A stretch of 64,000 nt of DNA from Casuarius casuarius (GCA_003342895.1 PTFA01000035.1:4567114-4631113); one strand, 5' to 3'. Positions 1 to 14,155 are shown, counted from the stretch's first letter. Notes: generated from the letters alone by a model not told the origin. Numbers and translations are program-made.

Positions 1-215
1 GTCAGTTGTCTATTTAAGTCTTGAACACCTTCAAGGGTAGAGATTCCACAAGTTCTCTGAGCAACCTGCTCTGGTATTTGACCACCCTCATGGTAAAAAA
101 AAAATTTCTTTAATCAGAATTTCTCATGTTCCAACTTGTGTCCATTGCCTCTTGTCTCATTGCTACACACTTCTGAGAAGAGTCTGGCTCTGTCTTCTCT
201 GTATAATGCCATATA
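1..215 (-). mobile_element. CR1 LINE fragment, 3' portion, cut by window edge
   Basis: Read on the minus strand, this block carries phrases typical of the 3' part of avian CR1 LINEs. It has an 'agactcttctcagaag' stretch, an 'acaagaggcaatggacacaa' stretch, and then a 'ttgctcagagaacttgtgga' stretch followed by 'ttgaaggtgttcaagac'. These occur in the expected CR1 order (coding end of ORF2 towards the 3' tail). The copy is diverged, with an A-rich insertion at about 101-112 (an expanded poly-T on the minus strand). It probably runs beyond base 1. The boundary near 215 is approximate. CR1 is the dominant LINE of birds and other sauropsids, which supports the taxonomic guess. The identification is from remembered consensus phrases, not from an alignment. 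Confidence 0.8.
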
Positions 216-3200
216 AGCCAACCGTTGTGGCTGGGCTCTGATAACCATGGGCACCCTGAACTGCTGGGAGAAATAGCTCCATCTAACACAGTTAGCAGTT
301 GCTTCTCAGTCATTCAACAATTGGAAGCTAGGATTATTGCTTCAATCTTGGTTTTTTGTTTCCTGTCTTTTTTCCTGGCTCCAACCTATTCTCTTGATGT
401 TCAGTTTCTGATTTGACTCCTATTCCTGAACTGATGCCCTAGTATGTATGAAGGTTCCAGCTCTTGGATGTTCTTGTTCTGGTGTCTTACATTTGAGGCA
501 AGCAAATACAGTATTAATACAATATTAAAAAAACGTGAATTTAGACTAAAATGTCAGCCTTATGGTAAACGTAAAACTGTTTAATCTTGCTTCTATAACA
601 AGTAGTTTTCCAGCTAAATATGTATTACTCTCACTTTAAGTGTATTTGTCTTAAAACACTCAAGAGTTTAAATTTAAAGAAGTATACATTGCATAGAAAG
701 ATAATATGATTTTTTTTAAAGTGATGAATAAAGGCGCTAAAGGTGCTAGAGAATTGAGAGGACAGGTTTTCCTTGGTTTCAGTATCATCAGCTCTCGGTG
801 ATTTCCCTACTTCTAAGCATTTAATAAGATGTGCTTAAAAGAATGTAGCTTTTTAACTATAAGTATCAATAAGAAAGGTGTTGGATACCCTGTCAGTCAG
901 CAGATAGCTTGAAATCCTGTATTATTTGATTCCCTACAACATAGGTTTTAACTTTTCTCCTCTTTTTTTATTACATCTCTGTTTTCTGTATGCAGATCAG
1001 CATAACAGATGGCAAAATTAACTAGCGACAGTATTGTAGAGGTGATAGATTCTTAGGTATTTATGGATGGAGGCACTGTTTACTGTATAAGGGCACAGCT
1101 CTCAGAGGACTAGGTCTGTCATGAAACACCCATGCTAGCTATTTGCAGAGCTCGGAAATAGTACAGAGAGCACATGGAATAACAATGAGATTCTTAAGTA
1201 AAATCTAAATCCTTTAAACATTTTCTGTAGGCTGCTTCTGTAGTTCCATTAAAAATTTGATTTTGTGTTGACTGGAATGAGCTTTGGATCATGCTAGTAT
1301 ACAAACTAGCTAAGGATGCTGGGAATGGAAGGAAACAAATGCTACTTATTGACCATTCATACACTGGTGTCTTTCTCAGTTGCTTCCAAGCTCAGATGTG
1401 TTATGTTTTGGGCTGGTTAGAATTCCAATGGCCAGGCTCTCTGAAAGCAAAAGAGACTGGCAGCTGGGCTAATGGGCTAAGCTTGTAAATAAGAATCCAC
1501 TCCTTAAGTTAGCCTAAATAATTGCTGTTTTCCTTCCATGTCATTCTTGACTGCCGTTTGGATCCACTGAAAATTTTAGAAAGCTATCCTCTCAAGGTTT
1601 GTTACTGACATAAGTGTAACTGAGAATCCTATTCCTGACTCCTGACAATCTGCTTTTGCAAAACTATTTAAGTTTCAAAGAGAATTGTGCTTCAGGATAA
1701 AACAACAACAACAAAGTAAAGCAAGAAACCTTACTTCACAAAAGATAAACCAAGGAAAGAGAAATTTTCAAGACTGTCAGTCAATCTGCTCCTAAATCTC
1801 TTTATTACTGTGATTTGGGCTCCTAAACCCAAACTTTGGAAAATCGCCACCTTCTGAGAAGTCTTTCCTATCGATCATTTGATGCATTAGCAACTGCTGA
1901 AAGAAATCACAAGGAAAATCCTCTTCTGCCAAGTGAATGTCTATCTATTGAGGCAGATATTGGACTGCTTCCTGACTCCTAGTCAGGAGACTGTCTGAAA
2001 CCCTGTACTACATAATTAAATATCCTTTCCAAAGTGTTATTTTTAGCATGAATTAAACTCTCTGGATGTTCTTATCTATATAAACATTTGCTGCCACTTC
2101 CAGTTGTAAAGGTCAGGATATCCCCAGAGCAATGAGTTATTCAATCTAATTATGTATTGTACTAAAAACTATTTGATCAGATTCAAAATTTTTTTTTCTA
2201 TCTATGATATTGCATGTTCACTCAGATCTTGATTTAGGGATAACGGGAAGAAAGTTCTCCTCTACCATAGCATCCATGCTGTACCCTTCCTATTGACTGA
2301 AGCCCGTGCTGTAGATGGCTGCTGTCATTGTGGGGAGTGGAAAAGAAAGCTGGAATCATTTTTTCCAAGGTGCCATGGGAACAGGGATGTTTTATTTTTC
2401 AACAGTCATTCTACTAACAGCAGTAAAAAGAGAGTGAGAAATTGAATCTCTCTTTCCTAGCATGTAAGGCATTAGTATTGATGGCATTTTATAGTTTAAA
2501 AAAAAAATCATTTTCTGCAAGATTGTGAACAATAGTTTAAACAAAAGACAATCATTATCACTCTTTGAAAGTTTTTCATTGCCACATTGTTAGTTACACA
2601 GTGCAGGTCTGACATGCTGACTACCGTCTGCTATTGATTATTGTTGCACTGACATTATAAAGTAATGAAAGCTGCTATTTAAGAAAAACAAAAATGTTTC
2701 TGAGTTTAGAAAATCGTATAATCTCTGAATACTTTGTGAGGCTAACTTCTTCTCACTCTGAAATAATAAGCTGTTTCAACATAGTTCTTTATTCTGTGTC
2801 TTAAAAAAGAGCCCCCAATATTCACTCCTAATTGACTTTGTTGTACAGTTTGTGTATTCAATACCACAAGAAAGTGTCTTCTCAGCAGTCCCTCTTATTA
2901 TTAGGAGACTAGTTTGTAGCAAAGCTGAGCTGAGAAAATAATGGCAAAATTAGAAATGGGAAAGAATGAAGTTGGTCTTGTCGATATTGTTATTCTTTTG
3001 GTTTATACAGATTATTCTCCTTCAACCAGGCACTGTTCCAGTAATAAGCTCCACATGGACACATTTTCTCTCTCAAAAGACCTCATTTTACTATGTCTTA
3101 AAAGATCCATATTATCACTTCACTTTTATTCTTGCTGTGGCTTGCTTGTCAATTATTTTTTCATTGTCTTTTAGGGGATTTTTTGCAAAGGGAACAAGTT

Positions 3201-6200
3201 TTGGTTGATAGCTAGAAAATATCCCATCCTTTCCAATTGATACTAGAACCCTATAGAGATACCCTTACACACACCCATGCACACTGTGCTTTAGGGATAA
3301 ACCATCAGGCTCTAAACCAACTCTGGAAGGTACATGGAGGAAGCAACATACACACTTCCTTTGTTGATGCAGTCTTCCCTGTACATTTGCTTTTGGCCTC
3401 TATTAGGAAGATGGATCTTGGATGGATTCAGTTCAGCCACCCCTGTGTTTCATTTTTTTATGACCCAGGTAGAGTTCAAGAAATAGCAACGTATTATTTC
3501 TAATGATGAGTTATCAATGAATTGATGGCAAATGTCAGGAGGGTATTCACTATTCAGATGTGTAATCATTGAAAGTGCTTGAGTTTTGAAGTTAATAATG
3601 TATCAGTAATTAGTCAGGTAGCTCAAATGCTTCTCTTGCATTGCTGCCTCTACTGTCTACAGTGGCCCAAACTCCTTGCAGTTCATCAGTGCTGTTTGAA
3701 AAAGGGTTTTATCAGAATTCTGCCAGAATTTCCTAATCAGTTGTAATTAAAATGTTCCACAATGATGGTTAAGTTAAAAATGTTCCTCTGTAAGCAACAG
3801 AACTAATGAAGCTTAGTTTTCTAGAGATTTGTCTTGTGTTCCTATGTCTCTTATGTGAAGCAACCTCACTCTTTGAAAAAAACCCTTCCCTTAAGTCTTC
3901 TATTGTGCACCCCATTGCCTTTAAACTCCTGCACAATTTCCTCCAGCACACGCCCTAAATCTTGTACAATGCCCTTGGTTCCTTCTCATGTCTCTAATTG
4001 TTCTCTAGGCAGAGGCAGCTGTACTTGTTTAGGTCTATGCAGATGCTGACTGGCCAGCAAGCAGAGCAAACAGAACAGTTGAACCGGCATTGCAAATTTA
4101 TTTCCTTCATCCATCAGGTGATTTTCATAAAAATAAAATCCGCCCCCCCCAAAAAAAAGCACCCCAAAACCCTTTCCTTTGAGATCTCTTTCAAAGTTTG
4201 TGGTTTGACCAGTAAGCTGAAAATGCATGCAAGTGTGACAGATGAACAGATGATATGATTGTGCAAGTCTGCTTTCATTAAGAAAACAGGGCTGAAAAGT
4301 TCTGATGGAGACTTCCTTGTAGCTGACAAGCTGCCTGGATCCTTGCGGACACAGCCTGTCTGGGTCTAACAGAGTCTGCAGCTTTCAGCCCTCCGGCTCT
4401 GAGGCAGCCTGTCAGCAGTCCTCCTGTGGAGAGCAAAGAAAAAATTCAAATTTTCATTTTAAATTGGAACAAAATGATTTTCAAAAGTCTCTCCAATTCC
4501 TGGCTACTTTTCTATACATTGCCCCTAATTTTACTTTCTGTGAATGTTTGTGCATTGTTCACAGGAAGCAAAGAGATGGGGTACAAATATAAGTAAGACA
4601 GCCACAGTATAATTTTGAAAAAGTAGTCATTAAAAAAGATGACTAGTTCTCCATTGGATTCAGTGTTCACCAAGGTTCTCCAAATAGTATGTATGAAATC
4701 TCAGAACAGTCAAAGCTGTGACTGTTTCAGATAGTCAAGAATTTCTTGTCAAAAATTTTTTTCAAAGAAAATCACAGTTTGAAAATTGCATATATATTAA
4801 TAGGAAGATATACATGTAACTCAATTTTTTGACTTGAAAATCATGAAGTGGTTTAACAGTTAATTCTTCCGGAGTTGTTACCTCACTTTTATGTTATCTC
4901 TGTTCGCTAGTGAAAACTCAGAAAGGAAAATGCTCATTCCTAATCTAATTGAAATTACTTTTTCATTTTGGTGGAAAATCAATAAAGTTAAAGGTTGCTT
5001 TTCTTTAAAAAAAAAAAAAATTTGTTAGTCTTTGTTAAGTCTTTTGTTTTATATTAGTGATAATTCACTTGAAGCTAATTAGAAGAAATCTGAAAGAAAC
5101 ATTTTAGTTTTAAGCTTCAGCAATGTTACAGTATTTTAAGACAGCTATGTTATTTACAAAACTAATCTCCTAAGAATAGTTCACAATGATTCAATCTCAC
5201 CAAGTTGAGCAAGAATCTTAGTCATTAACTATCTTGGAAAAGTATCTGGCACCATCTTTTAACTCCAGAGCCAGAAACCATCTTTATGGCCCATCTCCTC
5301 TGGGCTTTCTCAGTGTTGATACACCCATTTCATCTTTCACGATGTAATCAAAAAATTGCATTTTCTGTAATCCTTGGCCTCCAAACCAAATTACCATCCG
5401 GGCTCAAGTCTGTACCTCTGAAAGGTGGTAGCATCTAAAAGAAGGTGAGAGCAATCATTCAAATGTATACGGTGCCTATAATGGAGGAGATGGTTGTGAT
5501 TTTTTTTTATTACACACAGAGACAATGCTGTGTTTCCTGAAAATGCTTCATATAGGTCATCCTTAGCATTTCACTGTGCAGTAACTACCTACCCACTCCC
5601 CAAAAAAAGAACTAGCTCAGATGCTTATGAATCACATCTTACATAATTTGTGATATGTGTAGAGCCACTGTGCCATTTCTTCAGCTGAAAATATCATATC
5701 TCTGCATCTTAATTTAAGATAGCTTGCAAGGAGAGAGCAAAAATCTACAGCACAGCTAAAAAGCTTTTTATCTCCCCATAGCTTTCTTTTTATTAGGTTT
5801 TCATCTCTTCTCCTTATGTTTCTATATTTCAGCAGTGGCATTGAATAACAGTAATAAATAATGTGGACCCAGGCAGCACTGTAGGTTAGCAATGTGGGCA
5901 CTAAACTCCTGCACAATATTCTGTGTGCATACATGCCTGTGTGTGTAGGAGGCCAAGCTGTTTTTTTCCTGATAATTTACTGGCATGTTCTTATTGCCCC
6001 TGGCTGTGAAAGTTAAGTCAATTGTTTCTGATCCTTTGGTACTTGTTGTTAAAGTCATCTCTGCTGGTTGGGAAAAACAGGTGGGGAATTAAAATCGTAT
6101 GATAGTGGAAATGGATGATTTCCTATGTGAACTTACATTTATCTGTCAGACGGCTCTTATCTTCATCATAATTCATGCATATCATATTAATAGAAGCAGC

Positions 6201-6415
6201 AATAATTTAAAGACAGTCCATTTAGATGAGGGAAATGACCATGTTAGCTTCGTAAAATAAAAGAGGGTTTTTTGGTTTGTTTTCCTATATATTTTCACTT
6301 CCATTAGAAGTCGTTGTAGATGGTACCTATGAATCACCAATGTATGCTCCCCCACCAATGGATTTAACTCTTGTTTTGAGAAAGCTGTAATTTGAGCACA
6401 TGAGGGAAAGCAAGG
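216..6415. other. AT-rich intergenic DNA, no gene seen
   Basis: Short open frames occur on both strands but none shows a recognisable domain, splice-site framing or protein-like composition. Contents noted are an (AAC)n run near 1701-1715, a C-run/A-run junction at 4143-4158, a poly-A run near 5008-5020 and a GC-richer patch at about 4330-4430. The patch 5265-5400 has wording faintly like a very old CR1 copy, too weak to annotate. Confidence 0.6.
4143..4158. repeat. Homopolymer junction: C-run joined to A-run
   Basis: Eight C residues are followed directly by eight A residues. A longer version of the same design occurs at 27102-27121. Such runs are mutation-prone and may vary in length between reads. 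Confidence 0.85.
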
Positions 6416-6419
6416 AACT

Positions 6420-6500
6420 TTCAAGTCTTAACCCCAGCTCTGATACTGGCATCTTCTGTGCCTTTGGACAAGGCATTTGCATGCTCTCTGCTTTTGCAAG
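6420..6500 (+). mobile_element. MIR-like ancient SINE fragment
   Basis: The stretch contains 'accccagctctgatactgg' followed about 15 bases later by 'tgcctttggacaaggcattt'. This order resembles the MIR core, in which a 'cccagctctgccact' phrase precedes 'tgaccttgggcaagtcactt'. Divergence is high, as expected for an old amniote SINE. The call rests on phrase resemblance only, and the limits are approximate. Confidence 0.5.
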
Positions 6501-9500
6501 GGGGGCGGTTCATTCCATACCCAGCTCAGGAAATTGGGCTGAATTGAACAGATAATGCTAATTAACCCTTAATTAATTAATTAACCCTTTCAAATAAGAG
6601 CAGAATTCAGCCTCTTGCTTGCAGAGCTCTTCAAAGCATGTAAGAGTGTGTGTGTTACTTTGATTGCGACTGAGTTGTAGAGGTTCTAACTGGCCACTCC
6701 ATTTCCTTCTGGTACTGAGATCTGGGTAACTCTTTTCATTAAGCCAGAACTGTGGGAAGTGTTTGGAAAAGAAAGTCAAACAAGTGTGGGTAGCATTTTT
6801 ATTTCCCTATCAAACTTCTTGTTGTATTGATTGAGCTCTGATTAAATAACAGAGTTCCAAGGGCATGATTATCTCTCATTGTACCTCAACCCCCCTGGGA
6901 TGGCAGTAGTTCATAGTTAGCAATAGATTCTTTACGTTGCAGAAGAAGAAAAAATCACAAGGTGGTTGTGCCATGTATGGGCCTGTGTTCAACATCAGGC
7001 TATAAGGACCACAGAAACGTGAAAGAGCTGAAATGCCAGTATTCTTTGGGAGTAGCACATCCCTAGAAAGTAAGAAGACCTCCCAAGGTATATACAAACA
7101 GTAATGATTATGGAAAAGCTAGGTGTGGACTGTGTGCAGTGCTTCTTTTCAGGAATGACTTTTACTTAGTGCCAAAAATACCACACAAGTAGAGGTGATG
7201 GCTGGTCTGAACTGCGTACCACTACAAACACTTTGCTTTACACTGGAAAAAAAACATGGAAAATTGTTACTTTGTGTCTTGTGAATAAAATGCTTGTTTC
7301 CTATGGGATTTAAACCAGAATGTTATCAGTAAGGAGTCAAGGATGCTAGTTTGGCTGGTTTGGTGAGTTGGGATAGAGATGTTTTTCCGCTTAGAGTAGG
7401 AAGATTGTTAGTGTTTGTTATGGATAATGGGATTATTGAACCAGAACTGCTCCTCACCAAAATTTGTTAGATCCCTTTCGAAAGGGAGCTTTCCCATCTA
7501 GGAGATGCTTCTGCAAGAAAGGTTACACAGGTCCCTATCACATTTGCTTGCTTTAGTTTTGCCATGCTGGAGAGAGGCATTTTTCCCTTTGGCTTTCCAT
7601 ATGGCTTGCCCCATCCCAGACATGCTGCCCTCTCTGTGCAGTAAGAAGTACTCTGGAAAAAAGGAAGAGCCAACATAGGACAAGAACACCCTATGAGTGG
7701 CGTCACTGTATGGATTGGGACATATAGAATAATTGTTGATGCTCAGTCATTATTTAGATTTTTTAAAGGTGAACACATTTGTTCAGAGTAACACATTTGT
7801 TATTAAAACCTGAAGCCTTGGAAATGAGCAAGTATGGCTTGCAGGTGGTCAGTAATGTTGCCAGAAGTGAAAGGCAGAGTTGAAAATCTCCTGTTTGGAT
7901 ACGTTACAAATACTCCTACAAAGCATGAGTCTCTGTCTGGCTTAGAAAATGCATTTCACTAGCTACAATTAGGGAATGAAAAATGAAATCCATATCATTG
8001 TGAACTAGCAGCTACCTGATCAAAAATACTTAAATTAACTGCTTATATGTTCTTCAGGAATATTCTCTGAAGTGAGTGTGCTCATTATTAATCATAAGAA
8101 GAGCAGCAAACTGGATCCAACATTTTCAAACTCAGGCTGTGGTGATATTATAGATAAAATATAAGAAATTACAAAATGGGTCTGGACATTGAATGAAAGA
8201 TCATTGCATCAGGTATGATGGAAATTGAGGCAGGGCAAGGAGAAGAAGGTAGAGAGGGGCAGCTGTTTGAAATAAGAATCATACATTCACTGTTCAGTGG
8301 ATCATTTGGCCAACGAGTTTCAAATTCAGCATGCTCACTTTTGGTGATGCTTGCCTTTGTTGCTTTAATTAGGCCAGTATACATAAATCTGGCTTTAATT
8401 TGGATCAGGATTGATGCTCTTGAAGAGAATATCCTAATGGTCTCCTGTGCTTTTGTTTCATAGCATGCGAACTGGATTGCTCTCAGATAAGACTAAACTT
8501 GGTGTGCTCAAAGAGCTCACCTAATATGCCCTAGCCACTAAGGAGCATTCAGTCCATGGAATCAGGTTAGGAATATTCCAAAAACACTCGGAACACATAT
8601 GCTGTGGATACTGCGTTCTCTGCACCAACTGCTTATCTCTGCAGGCCTTCTCTGGTGATTTGCACTAACATGCACATAGACTAACCGATGCTGGAAAATG
8701 GGCTGTGAATTCTAGGTTTGTGAATGTGTTAGTATGCGAGTGTGTGACTTGAGGAGAGTGGAGCTTTTTTTCCCTCTGAAAAGAGTATTTCTTGGCTGAG
8801 GGTTTTCAGTCTTTTTGGAATATATAAAAAAAAGTATGCACCCCCACGAATTAAAAGTTTGTGTTTTTACAGAAAGTATTTGAAAAATAGGAACAACTTT
8901 ATTTCTAGCCTCTTGATCGGTAATAGTTGGCTGAACTACATAGCATGGCTTCTGTGCATTTCTGGATTACAGAAGCTTTTATTTTTCTGTGGAGTTTCAC
9001 TCACTTGTCTCTCTTCTGGCAATGAAAGCAAAAGCACGTTTGAGAATTATTCTCTCTTCCCCATTTAAGATGCCTAGAAATTTCCCCAATTTTAAAAAAT
9101 TCTTGGAGCTTCTCACGTCAATTGTTATTCACCTTAGTTGCAAATAAGAGCTTTGGGGTCATGCCTTAATAAGGTTGGAATTGAAGTACAGATAAGTCTC
9201 AGAAAGTTCACACTTGAAAAAGCACAAAATGTTTTGAAATCATTTTTTAAGACTATCCATGCTTACTCAAGCTTTCCATGTCTTAGCAATAAGAATGAAA
9301 AAACGCTGCAAGTAAAAGTTTTGTTACAAGATTTTCTCATGAGAGTTAATGAGAGAATTACCATCATAAGTGTCATAGAAATATTTCACAAAGTGAAAGA
9401 TGTATCATAAACAAAATGGAAAGCTGACTCTTTTTCTGAATCTCAAAAAAAAAGCTTAAATTCAGAATTCACTGCAGTCTTCAGCAAAAGTTCTTGTAGG

Positions 9501-12500
9501 ATGTAAGATGCCATCCAAACTATAGCAAACAGTCTGTTTCTTGCATGCTTTGGAGTTCATGTGGATTACATATCTATACATTGCTTTTGCATTTGAATGT
9601 TTTGTGAAGGGATCCTCCTTATTCCCATGCGCACCTCTTACTCCTGCACACCTTCCATTGCCAGGATGTGTAGCTGCTGAGGCAGCTGTGAGCCTCAGCA
9701 GGACAGTCTAATGCTCTGTAAATACAAATCCTGTAGAGTTGGACTTTAAATTTTAGACTTTAATAGTTAGGTTGTCTGCTGAACGAATAAAGCAGAATTC
9801 AGTTGCCCATAGTGGAAATGACCTGCTGTTGTCTGAGGGGAGGTTGCTTTTTGTGAAATGTAGACACCTCTGCACTTCTCAAGAGGAGCAGTCCTTTGTT
9901 GCCCTGTGTTCATCTAACCTCAGATACATTGCACAGGGTGTGCTCCCTGAACTTGGTAGGATAAAATACATTTACTTTTGTATTGTTGTTAAATAGTTTA
10001 AACAGTCATTAAAACCATAACTGCTGCCAGATTCCAGGCAATTTTCATATCATAAAAATACAGTCCAGTAAAAAAAAAGGGGGGTTACTACAAAGTTTTC
10101 ACACCAGAAAAATATCAAGAGGACAGAACTTTTAACTCCAAGGAAGAAAGCAAAGAAGGTTGTTTAACCACCCTCTTTTCGTTCCCTCTTTTGATTACTT
10201 TTCTTCTGTTATCTTCTCTTGCAAAGACTGAAATCTTGCCTTTCCAGTATTTATCACTTCTGTCACTAAAATACAGAAAGGAAGACAAATTGTGAACCCA
10301 GTACTGAGACAGGCACATAAATCTTGGGAAGGGTTGGATCTTAAGACTCAGCTATGTTTTTGCTATTTCTTAATGTGTGTTTGATGTTTGACTGTTACTG
10401 TAATATTAGACAAATATTTGTCACTAGTAGGTCCAGGTATTTAATAGCGAAGTGCTGTGGTCCTGAATACTGTGACATTCAAGTTCCTGTTAGTTTATTT
10501 TTGTGCTATTTTATTGTATGGTGTTTCATACCATTGTTTTTAGCTGCAAGTATATTATGGATCCTTGTGCAAAATAAAGAACAGTCTAATCCAAAACCAA
10601 CCTTGAATAAAGACTTTCCATCACTATGTTATTCTTCGGTGTGGCCAAATATATTGGAGACTAAAAGAAAATGATTAGTCATCTGGATGTTTAGAAGAGA
10701 ACCAGCAGTGAATTAATTTCCTGCGCTCCTTAGCTCACATCAGCTTGCTCTAGCTGAGCAAATTCCTCAACTATTTGCATGAAAGTGTCAAAGCTTCGGT
10801 GACGTAGAAAGGTGCACAAAGATTGAGTTATTTGCCGCACATCTATAAAAGAGACAATATTCAATGCTTCTCAATGGGAGTCTGATAAATGACATTAGAA
10901 TTGCTTCCACTGCACCATAGATCAGATAATCTACTTGTTATCTGAAGAATGCTGTGAGGGTACAATCTGCCAGGGACACTAAAAATGTGTGTTACTTGTG
11001 CACCATTTAAGGAAGAACCTTCTATCATTTCTGGCCTGGAAATCTGCACTATTTAAAAAGTTTTCATCAAGAAAACCTCCAAATCTAAATAATATTATCA
11101 TAACTGCTGCACACTAGGAAAAGCACTCAGCAGGATATTTTTCCCTTGTACTCTCAAACTGGTTAGCTGTACTGTCCTGCTCCCAGCTTCTGCCTGGGAT
11201 GATTTGTCTGCTTTCTCACTCTGAGTATTTACTATGTATTCCACTTCCCCAGCACCCTTCAACAGTGCTGACAGGAAAAATGCTCCACAGCAATGGGCAT
11301 CAGTGCCTTAGGAAATACCTTTTCAATTAACCTGTGTCGTCATATGGTTGTGTTTAGTCTCAGTATAGGTAATTTACTGTTGAAGAAAGGCTTTTAAACG
11401 ATGATTCACAGTAAGAAATGAATAGGGGTGGTGTTCTGCCTTCAAGCCTGTATTGTGTAAATAACAAAAGGTACATCTGCACCAGAAAGGTAGGCTGGGC
11501 TACTGGGGAGGACTGCTCTTTCCTCTGCACTGATGACTTGATCTTGTTGATTACATAAGCAAAGGTGAGTTTACTCAGCACTTAAATACTGTTTACAGTA
11601 CACACTAGACCTGTTTTTATGGGAAATATTTGGCTTGGAGGGTGAAGGCACTCCGAATTACAGTGCTTATCAGGAAGGATCCTGCCTGTTGCCACCATCG
11701 CTTTGGGGGCCATAGGGAATGGGAAGCAGAGATCAACTGCCTGTTGCTGAGTCTTTTGGAGGAGATGGTGCGGAGATGAAGATAAGATGAAGAAGAGTAT
11801 GGGATGGATGATATGAAGGATGGCAATAAATGCGGAGCAGTTGGAAGAACTAGAATGTCAGGGTCTTAATGAGCACTGTAACGGTTTTATTCTTTGGTCT
11901 TTACAAACCTCTGGGGCCATTTGTCTTTTTGGAATGGGGGAAGCTAAAATTAATTTTGTAAGATTGTTGACTGGTTTAATGATCGTGTATTTGTTGGACC
12001 CATAAATTCTAGTGTAGCCTTCTGAGCTTCTAATAAGAAACATCAGAAATATGTTGGTTTCTTTTGCTGTAAAGAATGTGTTCCATATCCCTTAAAAATA
12101 TAGTGTTATATAGTTATTGCCTAACATTCACCTTAATAATAACAACCAAGACAATTTTTTCTCAGCACTGTAAAAACAATTTTAGGCTATCAACTAATTT
12201 AAATAGAGAAAACCTGCCAGAAATGCTTCCTTTGCATTCAGTTCCCATAGTAATGACAAGAAGCCCACGGTGCCAACGCCGTATTAGAGCAGACGTAGCA
12301 GGTAGCCTATGTTGCACCCTCTTAAAAAAATTCAGACTAGAGCTTTATACCTTAGAGATTAAAGCAGAAAATCCTTAGCTTCATTAAGCCTTGGTTCGCC
12401 TTTCTCTAAGTAGCGCTTCCCAGCTTGTAGCTGTTTTGTATCTCTTTCACTGCAGGATTTCTTTAGATAATCCAACAGGTTATTTAACATAAAGACTAGT

Positions 12501-13789
12501 TTGCAAGGTATGTTGAAAAATTTAGATCTTCCCTCTTCACTCTGCTTCACATAGTCTTTGTGGTTTCATCCTCTTCCCCTAGATTTGCGGGTCAGCATTT
12601 TTTTGCCTACATCTTATCTTACTCTCTCTCTTGAAAAATTACTGTATCATTGTTACAACAACTTCCCTTCCTTCTGTATTTCCTGTGTAGAAAGAATTAT
12701 ATTTGAATCAAAGACTGTTCCCTATAAGATTAATGTAACTTAAAAATTTTGAGACAGTATTTTACAGGTTGTAGAGAATAGTTGAACAGCTTGAGTTGTG
12801 CATTTAGAAATTAGTTTCTACATGTTTCTTGCCATACAAATGACTGTGCTGGTTTCACTGATTTGTATATGAAGACATCCTAACAAAAAACAGTAAAGAT
12901 GTTTCTCTTTTTTAAAACATAGGCAAACTTGTAAACATGAAATGTGCTCAGCTTTCTACAGCATGTAAAGTCAGTGATAGGTACTACATGTCTTCTACTG
13001 TATGCGATCATGACCACAAAAAATAGCAAATCAGATTTCATATACTATTGTTAGTGCTTCATGCAGTCTTTAGGTCAATATTAGTTAAGATAAAATAAGT
13101 ATGATAAAAAAAATTACACTGGCATTCATTTATGTAGAAAGTATTACTTTTAGGATGATTTTTGACAGTGATATTTCTTTTATTCAAGTGACTGTAGAGA
13201 GTAGTATGTTAATTGCAAAATGTAACATTTCTGCATTTGGAATTTGGAATTTTCTAGTTTTCTAATATTTCAAAAGTAACATAGCACCAATGGTCTTTCC
13301 AGGGACTCCATAGTGAAGTTGTTGTTTATACATTTATAACTGCAACTGCAGTTTAGAAAAAAATGTGTGGGGTTTTCTAATATGAAATATATCTTTGAAG
13401 CCTTTTTTTAATACCCTTCTCCTACACACATTCTTATAAAGAAACAATTATACAAAAAAGAGCAGAAAATGTGTACAGGTTGTAGCATCTATCTAGTAGG
13501 ATTGGAATTGGTTGTAAAATATCAGTTCTGTGCCTGGTTGACCAAAGCCATTTTCTGAAGTCTGGAATGAGAGGGAAAAGTAAAAACCATTATGCAAAAT
13601 TTAAGATATGTTCTATGCATTTCCCTGTGGTTTCTGTTTGTGCGTGTGTTGGGGGTGAGAGGGGTTGGGATTTTCTTATCAATTGCAACCAGTAATTCTT
13701 AAAGCATACTGTATTTCCAAAGAAGAATAGATTCATTCAGGGTTTTCATAATAGTTTCTGTTACTGTGAAGAGTTGTTACCCATTTTGC
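6501..13789. other. Intergenic DNA, no gene seen
   Basis: No convincing gene. A repeated 12-base unit (taattaaccctt) occurs at 6560-6571 and 6578-6589, separated by TTAA-rich sequence. A perfect hairpin lies at 9674-9701. The longest open frames here (for example 9138-9410 plus, 90 codons, and 10354-10674 plus, 106 codons) have no recognised domain and no supporting splice or start context, so I treat them as chance frames in AT-rich DNA. Confidence 0.55.
9674..9701. repeat. Perfect 10-bp inverted repeat (hairpin)
   Basis: Arms ctgctgaggc (9674-9683) and gcctcagcag (9692-9701) are exact reverse complements around an 8-base spacer. The stem is GC-rich in an otherwise AT-rich setting. It is too short for a canonical microRNA precursor on its own, and no role can be assigned. 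Confidence 0.85.
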
Positions 13790-14155
13790 TCACCCCAGCC
13801 TGAGTGCCATCATGCTTCCTGGAGGCCACGCTGTATGTGAGTGGCGTAGTGGAAAGCGGCAGGCTCGGAGCCGCTGGCTGGGGCCAGCGCTGTGTTCTGC
13901 TCGGTTCAGGAGCTGGCAGCGCTTCTGACTGGAAGGGGAGGGAGTCTTTAGCGTTTTTGATGGATTGAGTTGTGGATTAATCACATGGGCAAGGCTAGCA
14001 CTTACGGCCATGAATGTGCTCCCTCTTGGAACTTCTAGAGCTCCAGCCGCTGTAACATTGCCCAGGTAGTGCCCAGGCATTGCAGGCATCCATGCAGCCT
14101 GCACGGGATGTGTTCTGCCTGTGGAAAGCTGCAGGGCCGTTTTGGAAACCAGCTA
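13790..14155. other. GC- and CpG-rich island in AT-rich DNA
   Basis: I count about fourteen CpG dinucleotides in roughly 360 bases, whereas neighbouring kilobases have very few. A 104-codon open frame runs on the minus strand (14104-13790) but has low-complexity composition and no domain I recognise. Part of the plus strand (about 13836-13885) faintly resembles the tRNA-like head of a MIR-type SINE. It may be a small CpG island, an enhancer or promoter of an unannotated transcript, or an old repeat. The open frame alone is not enough to call a gene. Confidence 0.5.

Noticed and set aside
5265..5400. Possible second CR1 copy
   Set aside because: Only vague phrase similarity; no diagnostic 3' tail or ordered motifs.
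9138..9410. 90-codon plus-strand open frame with somewhat protein-like composition
   Set aside because: No recognised family, no splice or promoter context, and AT-rich Lys/Ile/Phe bias typical of chance frames.
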